Positions 48,388-57,055 of a stretch of DNA of 64,000 nt are shown piece after piece (the first letter of the stretch is position 1; each line of letters starts with the position of its first letter). The stretch lies in the NCBI GenBank assembly GCA_002421805.1, contig DISM01000005.1, positions 118,631-182,630 on the forward strand, in the 5' to 3' direction. The notes below the pieces were generated by a model. That model did not search any database. It was not told the DNA's origin and worked only from the letters and a program-made list of their open reading frames with translations. The translations under genes and the position numbers were made by a program. This stretch comes from Candidatus Omnitrophica bacterium UBA6210 (GTDB lineage Bacteria > Omnitrophota > Gorgyraeia > Velamenicoccales > Velamenicoccaceae).

Positions 48388-50433
48388 ATGAAAACTCACA
48401 AGATCCAGGATTTTAAATCCGTGCTGAATCCCTCCCAATGGGACGCCGTCACCTCGACGGACGGGCCGTTGCTTGTTGTCGCAGGGGCAGGAACGGGGAA
48501 GACCAGGGTCATCGAATACCGCTGTCTCTATATGATAGAGAACGGCGTTCCCCCGGAGCAGATCTTGCTCTTGACCTTTACGCGCAAAGCGGCCCGCGAG
48601 ATGCTCAGCCGTGCCTCCTTGCATGACCCCAGGTGCCGCAAGATCGAAGGGGGAACGTTCCATTCGTTCGCCTACCGCTTGATCCGTCAGTACAAAAGTG
48701 TCTTGGGTTTGGGTGAGATCATTTCGTTTCTGGATGAGGCTGACAGCGCCGACCTCCTGCATCTTCTGGCCGGTAAGGCGGGGTTCCTTGAGGACAAGTC
48801 CCGTTTCCCGAAAAAAGACACGTTGCGCGCGGTCTTGAGCATGAGCACGAACCGCAACCAGACGATTCGGGACGTCCTGGCCAAGGATTATCCGCATTTT
48901 GTGCCCTTGTCGGCGTCTCTCGAAGAACTGCGCAAGATGTATACGCAGTTCAAGCTGGAGCGCAATCTCATCGATTACGACGATATGCTGATCTATCTCA
49001 AATTTTTGCTTGAGAACAGCGCCATCAACGAGAAGGTCGCGGCACATTTCCGGTATGTCATGGTCGACGAGTTCCAGGACACCAACAAGATCCAGGCGGA
49101 TATCGTTTATTCCCTCGGCGCCAGGCACAATAATTGCATGGCTGTGGGTGACGATACGCAGAGCATCTACAGCTTCCGGGGTGCCTATTATAAGAATATG
49201 TTCGATTTTCCCAAGCGTTTTCCGGACACCAAGATCATCAAACTGGAATACAACTACCGTTCCACGCAGCCGATCCTGGACGTGGCCAATGCCGTCATTG
49301 AGGGAGAAAAACAGAAGTATTCGAAGGTGCTTTTTACGACCCAGCCGGGAGACGAAAAACCCACCCTGTCTTATTTTAAGGACGCGTTCAGCGAGGCCGA
49401 ATGGGTGGCCCACAAGATCAAGGAATACCGTGACGAGGGGGTGTCGCTGGGTTCTCTGGGGGTGCTTTACAGGTCGAATTACCTGTCGCTGCCGGTCCAG
49501 TTGGCGCTCTCCAAGCTCAATATCCCGTTCGCTGTTTTCGGCGGGATGAGGTTTATCGAAACGGCCCATGTCAAGGACGTGATGGCGTTCTTGAAGGCGC
49601 ACCATAATCCCAAGGACGAGATATCGATCGCCAGGATCCTGATGCTCCTGGAGGGGATCGGCCCGCGCACGGCCGAGCGCGTCAAAGAGATCATCCTCGG
49701 CGCCGACACCAGGCGGCTGGAGGCCGACCTTGCGCTTGTGGTCAAGAGCGCGGATGCCCGCAAAGAGCTTTTGAAACTGGCAGAGCTCTTTCGTCTCCTG
49801 CCCGGCATCGAGACGATCGAAAAGAAGATCAAGAAAGTCATCCAGTTCTACACGCCGATCCTGAAGAAAAAGTTCGACGATTACCCGGCGCGCCAGGAGG
49901 ACCTCGAGGCGTTTGTTGAGATCTCCAGCGGCTATACATCGCTCGAACAATTCCTTGTCGATTTTGTCACGATCGAACCGCCGGAACATAGCGTCCTGGA
50001 GGTGGAAGGCAAGAAAGAGGATGAACGGCCCGTGACTTTGTCGACGGTGCATTCCGCCAAGGGACTGGAATGGGATGTCGTCTTCGTGATCGCCTTGGTC
50101 GACGGCAGCATTCCTGTGTCCTATGCGTTGGACGACGAGGACTCGATCGAGGAAGAACGGCGGCTCCTCTATGTGGCGGTCACGCGCGCCAAGAAGTACC
50201 TGCATTTTTCTCTCCACAACGAAGGCCGCAACGGCGGGATGAACAGCTTTAACCGGCTGTCGCGTTTTATCTCGGAACCGAGGGTCATGGAAAAAATCCG
50301 TACCGATTACGCCTGGTATGAAGACCAGGGGTTCGCGCTGGACCAGACAGGAACGCGCAAGATGGGAAAAGATGAACTTTATCGTAAACTGACAGACTAC
50401 TTCGAGATGGACAATGGCAAAGATTATTTTTGA
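48388..50433 (+). CDS. UvrD/PcrA/Rep-type SF1 DNA helicase
   Basis: A 681-residue superfamily 1A helicase. Motif I is GAGTGKT, motif Ia LLTFTRKAAREM, motif II VDEFQDTN, motif III GDDTQSIYSFRGA, motif IV YRS, motif V TVHSAKGLEWDVVF, motif VI LLYVAVTRAKK. It unwinds 3'-5' in repair and replication restart. ATG 48388 follows GAAGG; the in-frame TTG at 48298 would add 30 non-conserved residues. The C-terminus is shorter than in UvrD. It overlaps the exonuclease gene by 20 nt. Confidence 0.92.
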   Translation: MKTHKIQDFKSVLNPSQWDAVTSTDGPLLVVAGAGTGKTRVIEYRCLYMIENGVPPEQILLLTFTRKAAREMLSRASLHDPRCRKIEGGTFHSFAYRLIRQYKSVLGLGEIISFLDEADSADLLHLLAGKAGFLEDKSRFPKKDTLRAVLSMSTNRNQTIRDVLAKDYPHFVPLSASLEELRKMYTQFKLERNLIDYDDMLIYLKFLLENSAINEKVAAHFRYVMVDEFQDTNKIQADIVYSLGARHNNCMAVGDDTQSIYSFRGAYYKNMFDFPKRFPDTKIIKLEYNYRSTQPILDVANAVIEGEKQKYSKVLFTTQPGDEKPTLSYFKDAFSEAEWVAHKIKEYRDEGVSLGSLGVLYRSNYLSLPVQLALSKLNIPFAVFGGMRFIETAHVKDVMAFLKAHHNPKDEISIARILMLLEGIGPRTAERVKEIILGADTRRLEADLALVVKSADARKELLKLAELFRLLPGIETIEKKIKKVIQFYTPILKKKFDDYPARQEDLEAFVEISSGYTSLEQFLVDFVTIEPPEHSVLEVEGKKEDERPVTLSTVHSAKGLEWDVVFVIALVDGSIPVSYALDDEDSIEEERRLLYVAVTRAKKYLHFSLHNEGRNGGMNSFNRLSRFISEPRVMEKIRTDYAWYEDQGFALDQTGTRKMGKDELYRKLTDYFEMDNGKDYF

Positions 50434-51094
50434 TATCGAGACTGTGGGAGCGGAATTAGACACGTTCGACAAAGGCACACAGGAGTATCTTCTGAAATTC
50501 GCCAAGACGGACGAGGAGGCGCAGGAGGTCCGCGATTCCATGAGCTTTTATCCCGTGACGGCGCAGATCGTCACGATCGCGATGCTGGAGCTTGAGACGG
50601 ACAAGGCCTTTGTGTATTACCAGGTCCCGGGTAAGCAGCCCGAGCGGGTCATGGAAGGGGAGGCGGAATATTTCTCCGTCCCCAATGAAAAACAGCTGTT
50701 GGAGCTTTTTTGGTCCAGGCTCTCGAAATATGACTCCTTCATCACATTCAATGGCCGCGGTTTTGATTGTCCTTTTATTCTCGTGCGGTCCGCCATCAAC
50801 CAGTTGAAGGCGACGAAGAACTTGATGCCCGACCGTTATCGCTCCAACATGCACATCGATCTGATGGAGAAGCTGACGTTTTTAGGCGCCGTCCGCAGGC
50901 GCTTCAGTCTCCATGTCTGGTGCCATGCTTTCGGTATCAAGAGCCCCAAAGAAGACGGCGTCACCGGCCTTGATGTTAAAACCCTGTTTCATGAGGACCG
51001 GCATGGCGATATCGCCCGTTATTGTCTCAGAGACGTCTTTGCGACACGGGAATTGTATCGCTTCTGGGACAAATATATGAATTTCCCTGCATAA
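50414..51094 (+). CDS. Predicted 3'-5' exonuclease (PolB-exonuclease-like, DnaQ superfamily)
   Basis: A 226-residue protein with DEDDy-type exonuclease motifs: ExoI FDIET (D7, E9), ExoII ITFNGRGFDCPFI, and ExoIII YCLRDVFAT with the Y...D spacing. It corresponds to the family predicted to resemble the exonuclease domain of B-family polymerases. Overlap with the helicase gene suggests that they work together, for example in end processing. No experimental role is assumed. Confidence 0.82.
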   Translation: MAKIIFDIETVGAELDTFDKGTQEYLLKFAKTDEEAQEVRDSMSFYPVTAQIVTIAMLELETDKAFVYYQVPGKQPERVMEGEAEYFSVPNEKQLLELFWSRLSKYDSFITFNGRGFDCPFILVRSAINQLKATKNLMPDRYRSNMHIDLMEKLTFLGAVRRRFSLHVWCHAFGIKSPKEDGVTGLDVKTLFHEDRHGDIARYCLRDVFATRELYRFWDKYMNFPA

Positions 51095-51122
51095 AACACC
51101 GCCCCGCCCGGAAAATCTCGTC

Positions 51123-51151
51123 TTGTAAAACCCGGATGTTTTCGGTAAGAT
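51123..51151 (+). promoter_or_regulatory. Possible promoter before the cupin gene
   Basis: TTGTAA (51123-51128), 17-nt spacer, TAAGAT (51146-51151). The expected start falls within a few nt of ATG 51160, so this transcript would be nearly leaderless. Confidence 0.4.
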
Positions 51152-51159
51152 AAAGAGAC

Positions 51160-51591
51160 ATGGCATCCCAAAAACAGCGTATTTTTTCCATTAAACCATC
51201 TTCTTTTAAGCCTTACGGCCGAATCATCGATTATCCGCGCAAAGCGGCCCCGGGACGCCGCAATCTATTCAGGATCATCGTGCGACAGCGTCATACGGGC
51301 TGGAGGATCGCCTATCTGGTTGTGCGCGATAAAGTTATAGACAGACTTGAACAGCATCCGGGTTCCCTGGAGAGTTTTGAACCGGTGAAGGGGCGCGCGC
51401 TTCTTTTTGTGGCCCGCAGGCGCCGGGCCTCAGATATCAGGTGTTTTCTTCTGGATAAGCCCGTTATCCTGAATAAGGGTCTCTGGCATGGCGTCGTGGC
51501 CTTGGGGGATGAAGCGGACATCAAGATCACAGAGAACGCTTCTGTCAGATGCGTGTATTGGAAACCTGGTATCAAAATGGGTTGCATATGA
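51160..51591 (+). CDS. Ureidoglycolate lyase-like cupin protein
   Basis: A 143-residue protein resembling the AllA/ureidoglycolate lyase cupin fold: EQHPGSLESFEPVKGRALLFVA followed by a PVILNKGLWHGVVAL strand typical of that family. The family's other metal residues are only partly visible, so substrate is uncertain. No other purine-catabolism genes lie nearby. It overlaps the next gene by 4 nt (ATGA). Confidence 0.55.
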   Translation: MASQKQRIFSIKPSSFKPYGRIIDYPRKAAPGRRNLFRIIVRQRHTGWRIAYLVVRDKVIDRLEQHPGSLESFEPVKGRALLFVARRRRASDIRCFLLDKPVILNKGLWHGVVALGDEADIKITENASVRCVYWKPGIKMGCI

Positions 51592-51899
51592 ATGAGGAAG
51601 TTTCCTACGAATTATATTTAAAAGAGGCGGCCGAGCATTATGAAGGTCTATGCAAGCGGTGCGGCGCCTGTTGCGGGCTTTTTGAAAAAGACCCGTGCAC
51701 AGAGCTTATGCATGGAGAAGACGGGCGTTATTATTGCCGTATTTATGAGGACCGTTTCGGGTTGCGCAGGACCGTCCATGGAAATGAGTTTTTTTGCGTG
51801 CCGGTCCGCAAAGTCATTTCCGGTTCATGGGCGGGTTCCTATCAATGCGCGTATAAAAAACAGTTAACGGGTTTGCGGGCAAACGAGTCAGCGAGTTAG
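51588..51899 (+). CDS. YkgJ-type cysteine cluster protein
   Basis: A 103-residue protein with the CKRCGACC motif of YkgJ/CxxCxxCC proteins, plus further cysteines (DPC, YYC, FFC, QC) likely to bind zinc or an Fe-S cluster. ATG 51588 overlaps the preceding stop; an in-frame start at 51549 is rejected. Its last ten or so residues are encoded by an 8-bp tandem repeat (51862-51901), so the native C-terminus may have been replaced. Function unknown. Confidence 0.75.
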   Translation: MNEEVSYELYLKEAAEHYEGLCKRCGACCGLFEKDPCTELMHGEDGRYYCRIYEDRFGLRRTVHGNEFFCVPVRKVISGSWAGSYQCAYKKQLTGLRANESAS

Positions 51900-51901
51900 A
51901 G
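51862..51901. repeat. 8-bp tandem repeat at YkgJ gene 3' end
   Basis: Five 8-bp units AGTTAACG, GGTTTGCG, GGCAAACG, AGTCAGCG, AGTTAGAG, the same unit type as at the uvrB 3' end. It covers the end of the YkgJ-type gene and its stop. No inverted second half is present here. Confidence 0.7.
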
Positions 51902-51904
51902 ACA

Positions 51905-52321
51905 ATGAAATCCTGTACAGAATATCTCTGGTTTCAGACAAAAAATAAGCATGAGTTTGTCAATATCACGCATGACGTCGAGGAGATCGTTGCCAAGAGC
52001 GGCGTCAAAGAAGGATTGTGCCTGGTGAATGCGATGCATATCACGGCATCTGTTTTTATCAATGACAATGAGTCCGGCCTGCATCAGGATTTTGGCCTCT
52101 GGCTGGAGAAGCTCGCTCCGTATGGCAAGGATAAATATCAGCACAACCTGACGGGGGAAGATAACGCGGATGCGCATCTGAAGCGGACGGTCATGGGTCG
52201 CGAGGTCATTGTGGCCGTCACCAAGGGCAAGCTCGACTTCGGCCCCTGGGAGCAGATATTTTACGGAGAATTCGACGGCCAGAGAAAAAAGAGAGTTCTT
52301 GTGAAAGTCCTGGGGGAGTGA
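51905..52321 (+). CDS. YjbQ family (UPF0047) protein
   Basis: A 138-residue YjbQ-type protein: VNITHDVEEIV, LVNAMHITASVFINDNESGL and the C-terminal GxWEQIFYGEFDGQRKKRV match. The family has been tied to a weak thiamine-phosphate-synthase activity, but its main role is unsettled. It starts 5 nt after the YkgJ-type gene and ends just before the DHH gene. Confidence 0.88.
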   Translation: MKSCTEYLWFQTKNKHEFVNITHDVEEIVAKSGVKEGLCLVNAMHITASVFINDNESGLHQDFGLWLEKLAPYGKDKYQHNLTGEDNADAHLKRTVMGREVIVAVTKGKLDFGPWEQIFYGEFDGQRKKRVLVKVLGE

Positions 52322-52333
52322 GGGGTGTTGAGG

Positions 52334-53341
52334 ATGACGATGACGGCAGGAAGGGTCGGGCGGAGGGCGGAAAGCCGCTCGAAGAAGATCGACCCGTACC
52401 GCGATGTAGCGCATGCCATCAGGGAGGCCAAAAGAATCGCGTTGTGCGTGCATATGTTTCCTGATGGCGACGCCCTGGGATCAATGGCAGGGCTTGCATT
52501 AGCGCTTAAACGCCTCAAGAAAGACGTGACATTGTTCTCTCCGAGCGCCTTGCCGGCGCGTTACCGTTTCCTGCCTCATTACAGTTCTGTCCGGCTGAAA
52601 CCAGTGGACAGTGCGCCTTTTGATCTGGCCATTGCCCTTGATTGCGCTTCGTGGGTTCAGCTGGGGGCGTTCCATGAAGACGTTTTCCGGAAGGCAGGGC
52701 AGGCGGTTGAGATCGACCACCACACCTTCCGCAAACCTTTTGCCGATCTGAAGATCATCGACAGAAAGGCGGCGGCTGTCGGCGAGATCGTTTACCGCCT
52801 GGTCCGCATGCTGGGTCTTGCACCCGACAGGCAGATGGCGGTCTGTCTCTTGGTGTCCATTATTGTGGAAACGGGTTCTTTCAGGCTTCCGACCATTACG
52901 GCGCAGACGTTCAGGATCTGTGCCGAGTTGATCTCGCAGGGCGTTAATTATTACGAACTCGTGGAAAAGAGTTACTGGAGCCGCACGCGCCAGGAGGCGA
53001 TGCTTTTGGGCATCTGTTTCTCGCGTGTCCGTTTCTACAATCGCGGCCGCCTGGCCGTGACGTATGTCAGGGCTTCGGACCTTAAGCGGTTGAAGGCGAG
53101 CGAAGAGGATGTCGATCCTATTGCCGACCAGATACGGACCCTCAAGGATATCAAGGCGATCCTTTTGTTTCGGCAGATGGCGGATGGCAGGTGGCGTGTC
53201 AGCCTCAGGTCTAAGGGATTCGTCAATGTCGGCCAGATTGCCGAGGAATTCGGCGGAGGCGGCCATCCGGATGTGGCAGGGTGTTTTATCGGCAGACACG
53301 ACATGCGGCGTTTGATCCGCCGGGCACAAAAGGAACTTTAA
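52334..53341 (+). CDS. DHH/DHHA1 phosphoesterase (NrnA-like)
   Basis: About 335 residues. The N-terminal DHH domain shows FPDGDALGS, ALDCAS and EIDHH, and the C-terminal DHHA1 domain has the GGGHPDVAG substrate loop. This is the layout of NrnA, which degrades short oligoribonucleotides and pAp. The usual histidine before PDGDALGS is not at its expected place (HMFPDGD keeps one two residues earlier). ATG 52334 is preferred to GTG 52325. Confidence 0.85.
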   Translation: MTMTAGRVGRRAESRSKKIDPYRDVAHAIREAKRIALCVHMFPDGDALGSMAGLALALKRLKKDVTLFSPSALPARYRFLPHYSSVRLKPVDSAPFDLAIALDCASWVQLGAFHEDVFRKAGQAVEIDHHTFRKPFADLKIIDRKAAAVGEIVYRLVRMLGLAPDRQMAVCLLVSIIVETGSFRLPTITAQTFRICAELISQGVNYYELVEKSYWSRTRQEAMLLGICFSRVRFYNRGRLAVTYVRASDLKRLKASEEDVDPIADQIRTLKDIKAILLFRQMADGRWRVSLRSKGFVNVGQIAEEFGGGGHPDVAGCFIGRHDMRRLIRRAQKEL

Positions 53342-53351
53342 GAGGTGATCC

Positions 53352-54059
53352 ATGGATAACCGGTCATTGGAACTTACCGAAATAGTAACCCAATGCTGTG
53401 ACGTCAAGACGTTCCGTTTTGCTCTGAAAGAAGACGTTCCTTATATACCCGGACAGTATCTGGTGTTGACGCTGCCCATCGGCGGCCGGCAGGTCTCAAA
53501 GGCCTTTTCTATTTCCAGCTCTCCGACTGAAAAAGGGTTCATTCAGTTCACGAAGAAACTCAGCAACAGCTCTTTTTCCAGGGCCCTGGAGGCCCTGCAG
53601 GTGGGCCAGGTGTGCGCGGTGCGATTTCCCATGGGGAACTTTACGTTCACAGGCCAGTATCCCAAGGCCGCATTTTTGATCGGCGGCATCGGCATTACAC
53701 CGGTGCGCAGTATTTTTAAATATGCGACGGACATGAAACTGACGTCAAGTCTGGTCCTTTTGTATTCGAGCCGCACGCCGGAGTATCTGATCTTCCGCAA
53801 CGAGCTGTCGGCGATGCAAAAGGAGAATAACCGCCTCAGGATCGTCTATACCCTGACGGAGTGTGCCGAGAGCATCGAAGGGTGTCTCCAGGGATACATC
53901 GATGCTGACCTGGTGCGCGAGGAGATCCAGGATTATCCTGAAAGGATGTTCTATACGTGCGGGCCGCCCGCCATGGTTGATGCCATGCGCAAGATGTTGA
54001 TGAACAAACTTGCCGTTCCCGAAGATAAGATCGTCAGCGAGGATTTCATAGGCTATTAG
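53352..54059 (+). CDS. FNR-type FAD/NAD(P)H oxidoreductase
   Basis: A 235-residue flavin reductase: beta-barrel with PGQYLVLTLP and RQVSKAFSISSSP for FAD, then a nucleotide domain with LIGGIGITPVRSIF, YSSRTPEYLIFRNEL and C-terminal FYTCGPPAMVDAM. No 2Fe-2S domain, so it must pass electrons to a partner protein or soluble acceptor. It starts 10 nt after the DHH gene with AAGAGG. Confidence 0.87.
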   Translation: MDNRSLELTEIVTQCCDVKTFRFALKEDVPYIPGQYLVLTLPIGGRQVSKAFSISSSPTEKGFIQFTKKLSNSSFSRALEALQVGQVCAVRFPMGNFTFTGQYPKAAFLIGGIGITPVRSIFKYATDMKLTSSLVLLYSSRTPEYLIFRNELSAMQKENNRLRIVYTLTECAESIEGCLQGYIDADLVREEIQDYPERMFYTCGPPAMVDAMRKMLMNKLAVPEDKIVSEDFIGY

Positions 54060-54128
54060 CGTGCCGCGTCAGGCGTCCGCATGCCCGGTGGTTTGAGGGC
54101 GCGGCCCTGGCTTAAGCAGAATGAGAAC

Positions 54129-55346
54129 ATGTTTTCGTCTTTGCGCGTCCGCGAGTTTCGGATCTACTGGGTGTCGATGTTCGTCTCTTTGATCGGCAGC
54201 TGGGTACAGACCATGGCCCAGAGCTGGCTGGTGTTCCGGCTGACGCACTCCGCTTTCCTAATGGGCCTGACAGGCTTCTTGAGTTATCTGCCTGTGTCTT
54301 TTTTTGCCCTGGCGGCAGGCGTCTATGTTGACCGCAGCATCAAGCGCAATCTCCTGTTGGTGACGCAGTCTTGTTTCACCATCCTGGCCCTTGTCCTTGC
54401 TCTGCTCGTATGGACGGGGACCGTTAAAATTTGGCATGTCATCGTGATCGCTACGATCAACGGTTTTGTCTTGAGCTTTGACTCGCCGACGAGGCAAGCG
54501 ATGGTCGTGGAACTTGTCGGGCGCCAGCATTTGATGAATGCGATCGCCCTGAATTCCGCGGCTTTTAATTCCGCTCGCATTATTGGGCCTGCGGTCGCGG
54601 GGCTCCTGATCGCCCTGATCGGAACATCGGGGTGTTTTTTCGTCAATGCTATCAGTTATCTGCCGGTCTTGGCAGCCCTGGCGTTGATCAAGCCTCGTCC
54701 GCCCGTCATGCGCGGGAACCAAACGTCGGTCTATTCGGATATTCGCGAGTCTATTCTGCTTGTCAAGCATAACCGGTTCCTGCTTTTTTTGCTTGCCTTG
54801 GTCGCTCTGGTCAGTACCTTTGGCGTGTCCTATGTGGTCCTGATGCCGATTTTTGCGCAGGAGGTCTTGAGGTCCGGCGCTATGGGGTTGGCGATGCTGA
54901 TGTCTTCAAGCGGTGCCGGCGCCCTGATCGGTGTCCTGAATGTCGCGCGGCTGAAGGATGCTCACGTCAGATTTTGGCTGTTGCATGTGTCCGTGGTCGT
55001 GTTTTTCCTGTCGGCCATGGTATTTTCCGTCTCCAGGAACATGCTGTTATCCTGTGCGCTTCTGGTATTGGCAGGGGCCGGGATCGCGGGCAGTATGGCT
55101 CTGGTCAATTCGATGATCCAGCTTTCCATCCCTGACAGCCACAGGGGCCGCATCATGGGATTGTTCATGATGATGTTTATGGGATTTATTCCTTTCGGCA
55201 ATCTGCTTTTTGGGGCGCTCGCTCAGGCGTTCGGTGTTCAGGAAGTCGTCTTTTTTGCGGCCCTCATGAGCCTGCTGGTCTATTGGCCTTTTGCAAGGAA
55301 GTTTCTGTCAGACAGACGGGCCTTTGAAGAGAGGGCGTGTGTGTGA
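54129..55346 (+). CDS. Major facilitator exporter (EntS-like)
   Basis: About 405 residues and 12 hydrophobic helices. The start FSSLRVREFRIYW, SLIGSWVQTMAQSWLV and DSPTRQAMVVELVGRQHLMNAIALNSA match the enterobactin-exporter-like MFS branch. Likely effluxes a small molecule; substrate unknown. ATG 54129 fits family starts; ATG 54081 would add 16 residues. It overlaps polX by 4 nt. Confidence 0.85.
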   Translation: MFSSLRVREFRIYWVSMFVSLIGSWVQTMAQSWLVFRLTHSAFLMGLTGFLSYLPVSFFALAAGVYVDRSIKRNLLLVTQSCFTILALVLALLVWTGTVKIWHVIVIATINGFVLSFDSPTRQAMVVELVGRQHLMNAIALNSAAFNSARIIGPAVAGLLIALIGTSGCFFVNAISYLPVLAALALIKPRPPVMRGNQTSVYSDIRESILLVKHNRFLLFLLALVALVSTFGVSYVVLMPIFAQEVLRSGAMGLAMLMSSSGAGALIGVLNVARLKDAHVRFWLLHVSVVVFFLSAMVFSVSRNMLLSCALLVLAGAGIAGSMALVNSMIQLSIPDSHRGRIMGLFMMMFMGFIPFGNLLFGALAQAFGVQEVVFFAALMSLLVYWPFARKFLSDRRAFEERACV

Positions 55347-57055
55347 AGAACGATGCTGTCGTCGGTCTTTTCCGTGCTATGGCGGATTTCCTTGAGATCC
55401 AGGGGGGAAATCCTTTCCGGATCAGGGCGTATCGCAAAGCTGCGGACAATATCGCCGGCCTGGAAGACGATATCGCCGATCGCGAACGGCAAGGTTCTTT
55501 GGGAAATATTCCGGGCATTGGAACAGATTTAGCCGAGAAAATCAGGGAGATCCTGACAACGGGGACCTTCGCAGAATACGAAAAGGTCAGAAAGAGCATT
55601 CCTGAGGGCGTCTTGGAATTGATGCAGGTCCCGTCCATCGGTCCCAGGAAGGCGAAATTATTTTTCGATACATTTAAGATTGCTTCCCTGAAAGAACTGA
55701 AACGTGCGGCTCGCGGCGGCAAAATCACAAAACTTCCTGGGGTCAAGCAGAAAACCGTTGATAATATCCTCAAAGGCATCGAACTGCTGGAAAAGGGGAG
55801 GGAGACGATGGACCTCCTGACGGCGCATGCGGCGGCCATGTCTTTTATTTCCCTGCTCAAGAAATATAAGGCCGTGCAGGAGATCGCCGCGGCCGGCTCA
55901 TTGCGGCGTATGAAGGATGCGGTGAGGGACGTGGACATCCTTATTGCGTCCCAAGAGCCCCAGGCGGTCGCCGATGTTTTTGTTGGGCTTGCGCCCGTGA
56001 AGAGGGTCTTGGCGCACGGCGCGACAAAGTGTGCCGTCGTGACCAAAGAAGGCGTGCAGGTGGATGCAAGGATCGTGCCCAAAAATGAATTCGGCGCAGC
56101 CCTCCTGTATTTCACCGGTTCAAAAAGCCACAACATCAAGTTGAGGCAGCTGGCCATCAAAAAGGGATGGAAGATCAATGAGTACGGGATTTTTGATCAT
56201 GCGGGCAAACGCCTGGCATCGGCTACGGAAGAAGGGATGTATCAAAGATTGGGTTTGCCTTTTATCGCCCCGGAATTGAGGGAGGATACGGGCGAGGTAG
56301 AGGCGGCTTTGAAAGGCAGGCTCCCCCGGCTGGTGACGCTTGGCGATATTCGGGGCGATTTCCATGCCCACACGAGTTATTCGGATGGGAAAAATACTGT
56401 CCTTGAGATGGCCAAGAAGGCAAAGTCCCTGGGGTATGAATATCTCTGTCTGACGGATCACTCCGTTACATTGAGGGTGGCCCATGGTCTCGACGAGGTG
56501 CGGCTGAAGCAGAAGCGTCGGGAGATCGATCGCGCCAACCGTGGCTTGCGCAATTTTCGTATCCTGTTCGGCACCGAGGCAGAGATCGACGCGGAAGGCA
56601 ACATCGACTACAAAGACAGGGTTCTGGCGCAGTTCGATATTGTCATTGGCGCCATCCATTCAGGGTTCAAGCAGCCGCAGAAACAGTTGACGCGGCGCCT
56701 TGTGCGTGCCTGTGCCAATAAGCGCGTGCATATTATTGCGCATCCGACAGGCAAGCTTTGGCCGACGCGTGGGCCTTATGAGCTCGATCTGGACGAGGTT
56801 TTCCGCGCGGCGCGCGATACCTGCACCGCCCTTGAGATCAACGCCCATCCTTACAGGATGGATTTGTCCGACATGAACGCCCGGCATGCCGCCGAGAAGG
56901 GGGTGCGCCTGGCGATCGGGACGGATTCTCATGACGTCTCGCACCTGGATTACATGGTTTACGGGGTCGGGTTGAGCCGGCGGGCCTGGCTTAAGCGCGA
57001 GGACCTTTTGAATACACTGAGCCTGGACGGGCTCTTCAAGACAATAAAGAAATGA
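55343..57055 (+). CDS. polX: DNA polymerase/3'-5' exonuclease PolX
   Basis: A 570-residue family X polymerase. Two helix-hairpin-helix motifs (IPGIGTDLAEKI, VPSIGPRKAKLFF) lead into the nucleotidyltransferase palm (AAAGSLRRMKDAVRDVDIL, with catalytic aspartates, and VDARIV). A C-terminal PHP domain (FHAHTSYSDGKNT ... IAHPTGKLWPTRGPYELD) provides exonuclease activity. It fills gaps in base-excision repair. GTG 55343 overlaps the MFS stop, and its own end overlaps apbE by 4 nt. Confidence 0.93.
   Translation: MKNDAVVGLFRAMADFLEIQGGNPFRIRAYRKAADNIAGLEDDIADRERQGSLGNIPGIGTDLAEKIREILTTGTFAEYEKVRKSIPEGVLELMQVPSIGPRKAKLFFDTFKIASLKELKRAARGGKITKLPGVKQKTVDNILKGIELLEKGRETMDLLTAHAAAMSFISLLKKYKAVQEIAAAGSLRRMKDAVRDVDILIASQEPQAVADVFVGLAPVKRVLAHGATKCAVVTKEGVQVDARIVPKNEFGAALLYFTGSKSHNIKLRQLAIKKGWKINEYGIFDHAGKRLASATEEGMYQRLGLPFIAPELREDTGEVEAALKGRLPRLVTLGDIRGDFHAHTSYSDGKNTVLEMAKKAKSLGYEYLCLTDHSVTLRVAHGLDEVRLKQKRREIDRANRGLRNFRILFGTEAEIDAEGNIDYKDRVLAQFDIVIGAIHSGFKQPQKQLTRRLVRACANKRVHIIAHPTGKLWPTRGPYELDLDEVFRAARDTCTALEINAHPYRMDLSDMNARHAAEKGVRLAIGTDSHDVSHLDYMVYGVGLSRRAWLKREDLLNTLSLDGLFKTIKK

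Noticed and set aside
48256..50541. A 761-codon open frame on the minus strand across the helicase gene
   Set aside because: It is the antisense shadow of a gene with all SF1 helicase motifs. It has no recognisable motif of its own, and codon bias of the + gene explains the lack of stops.
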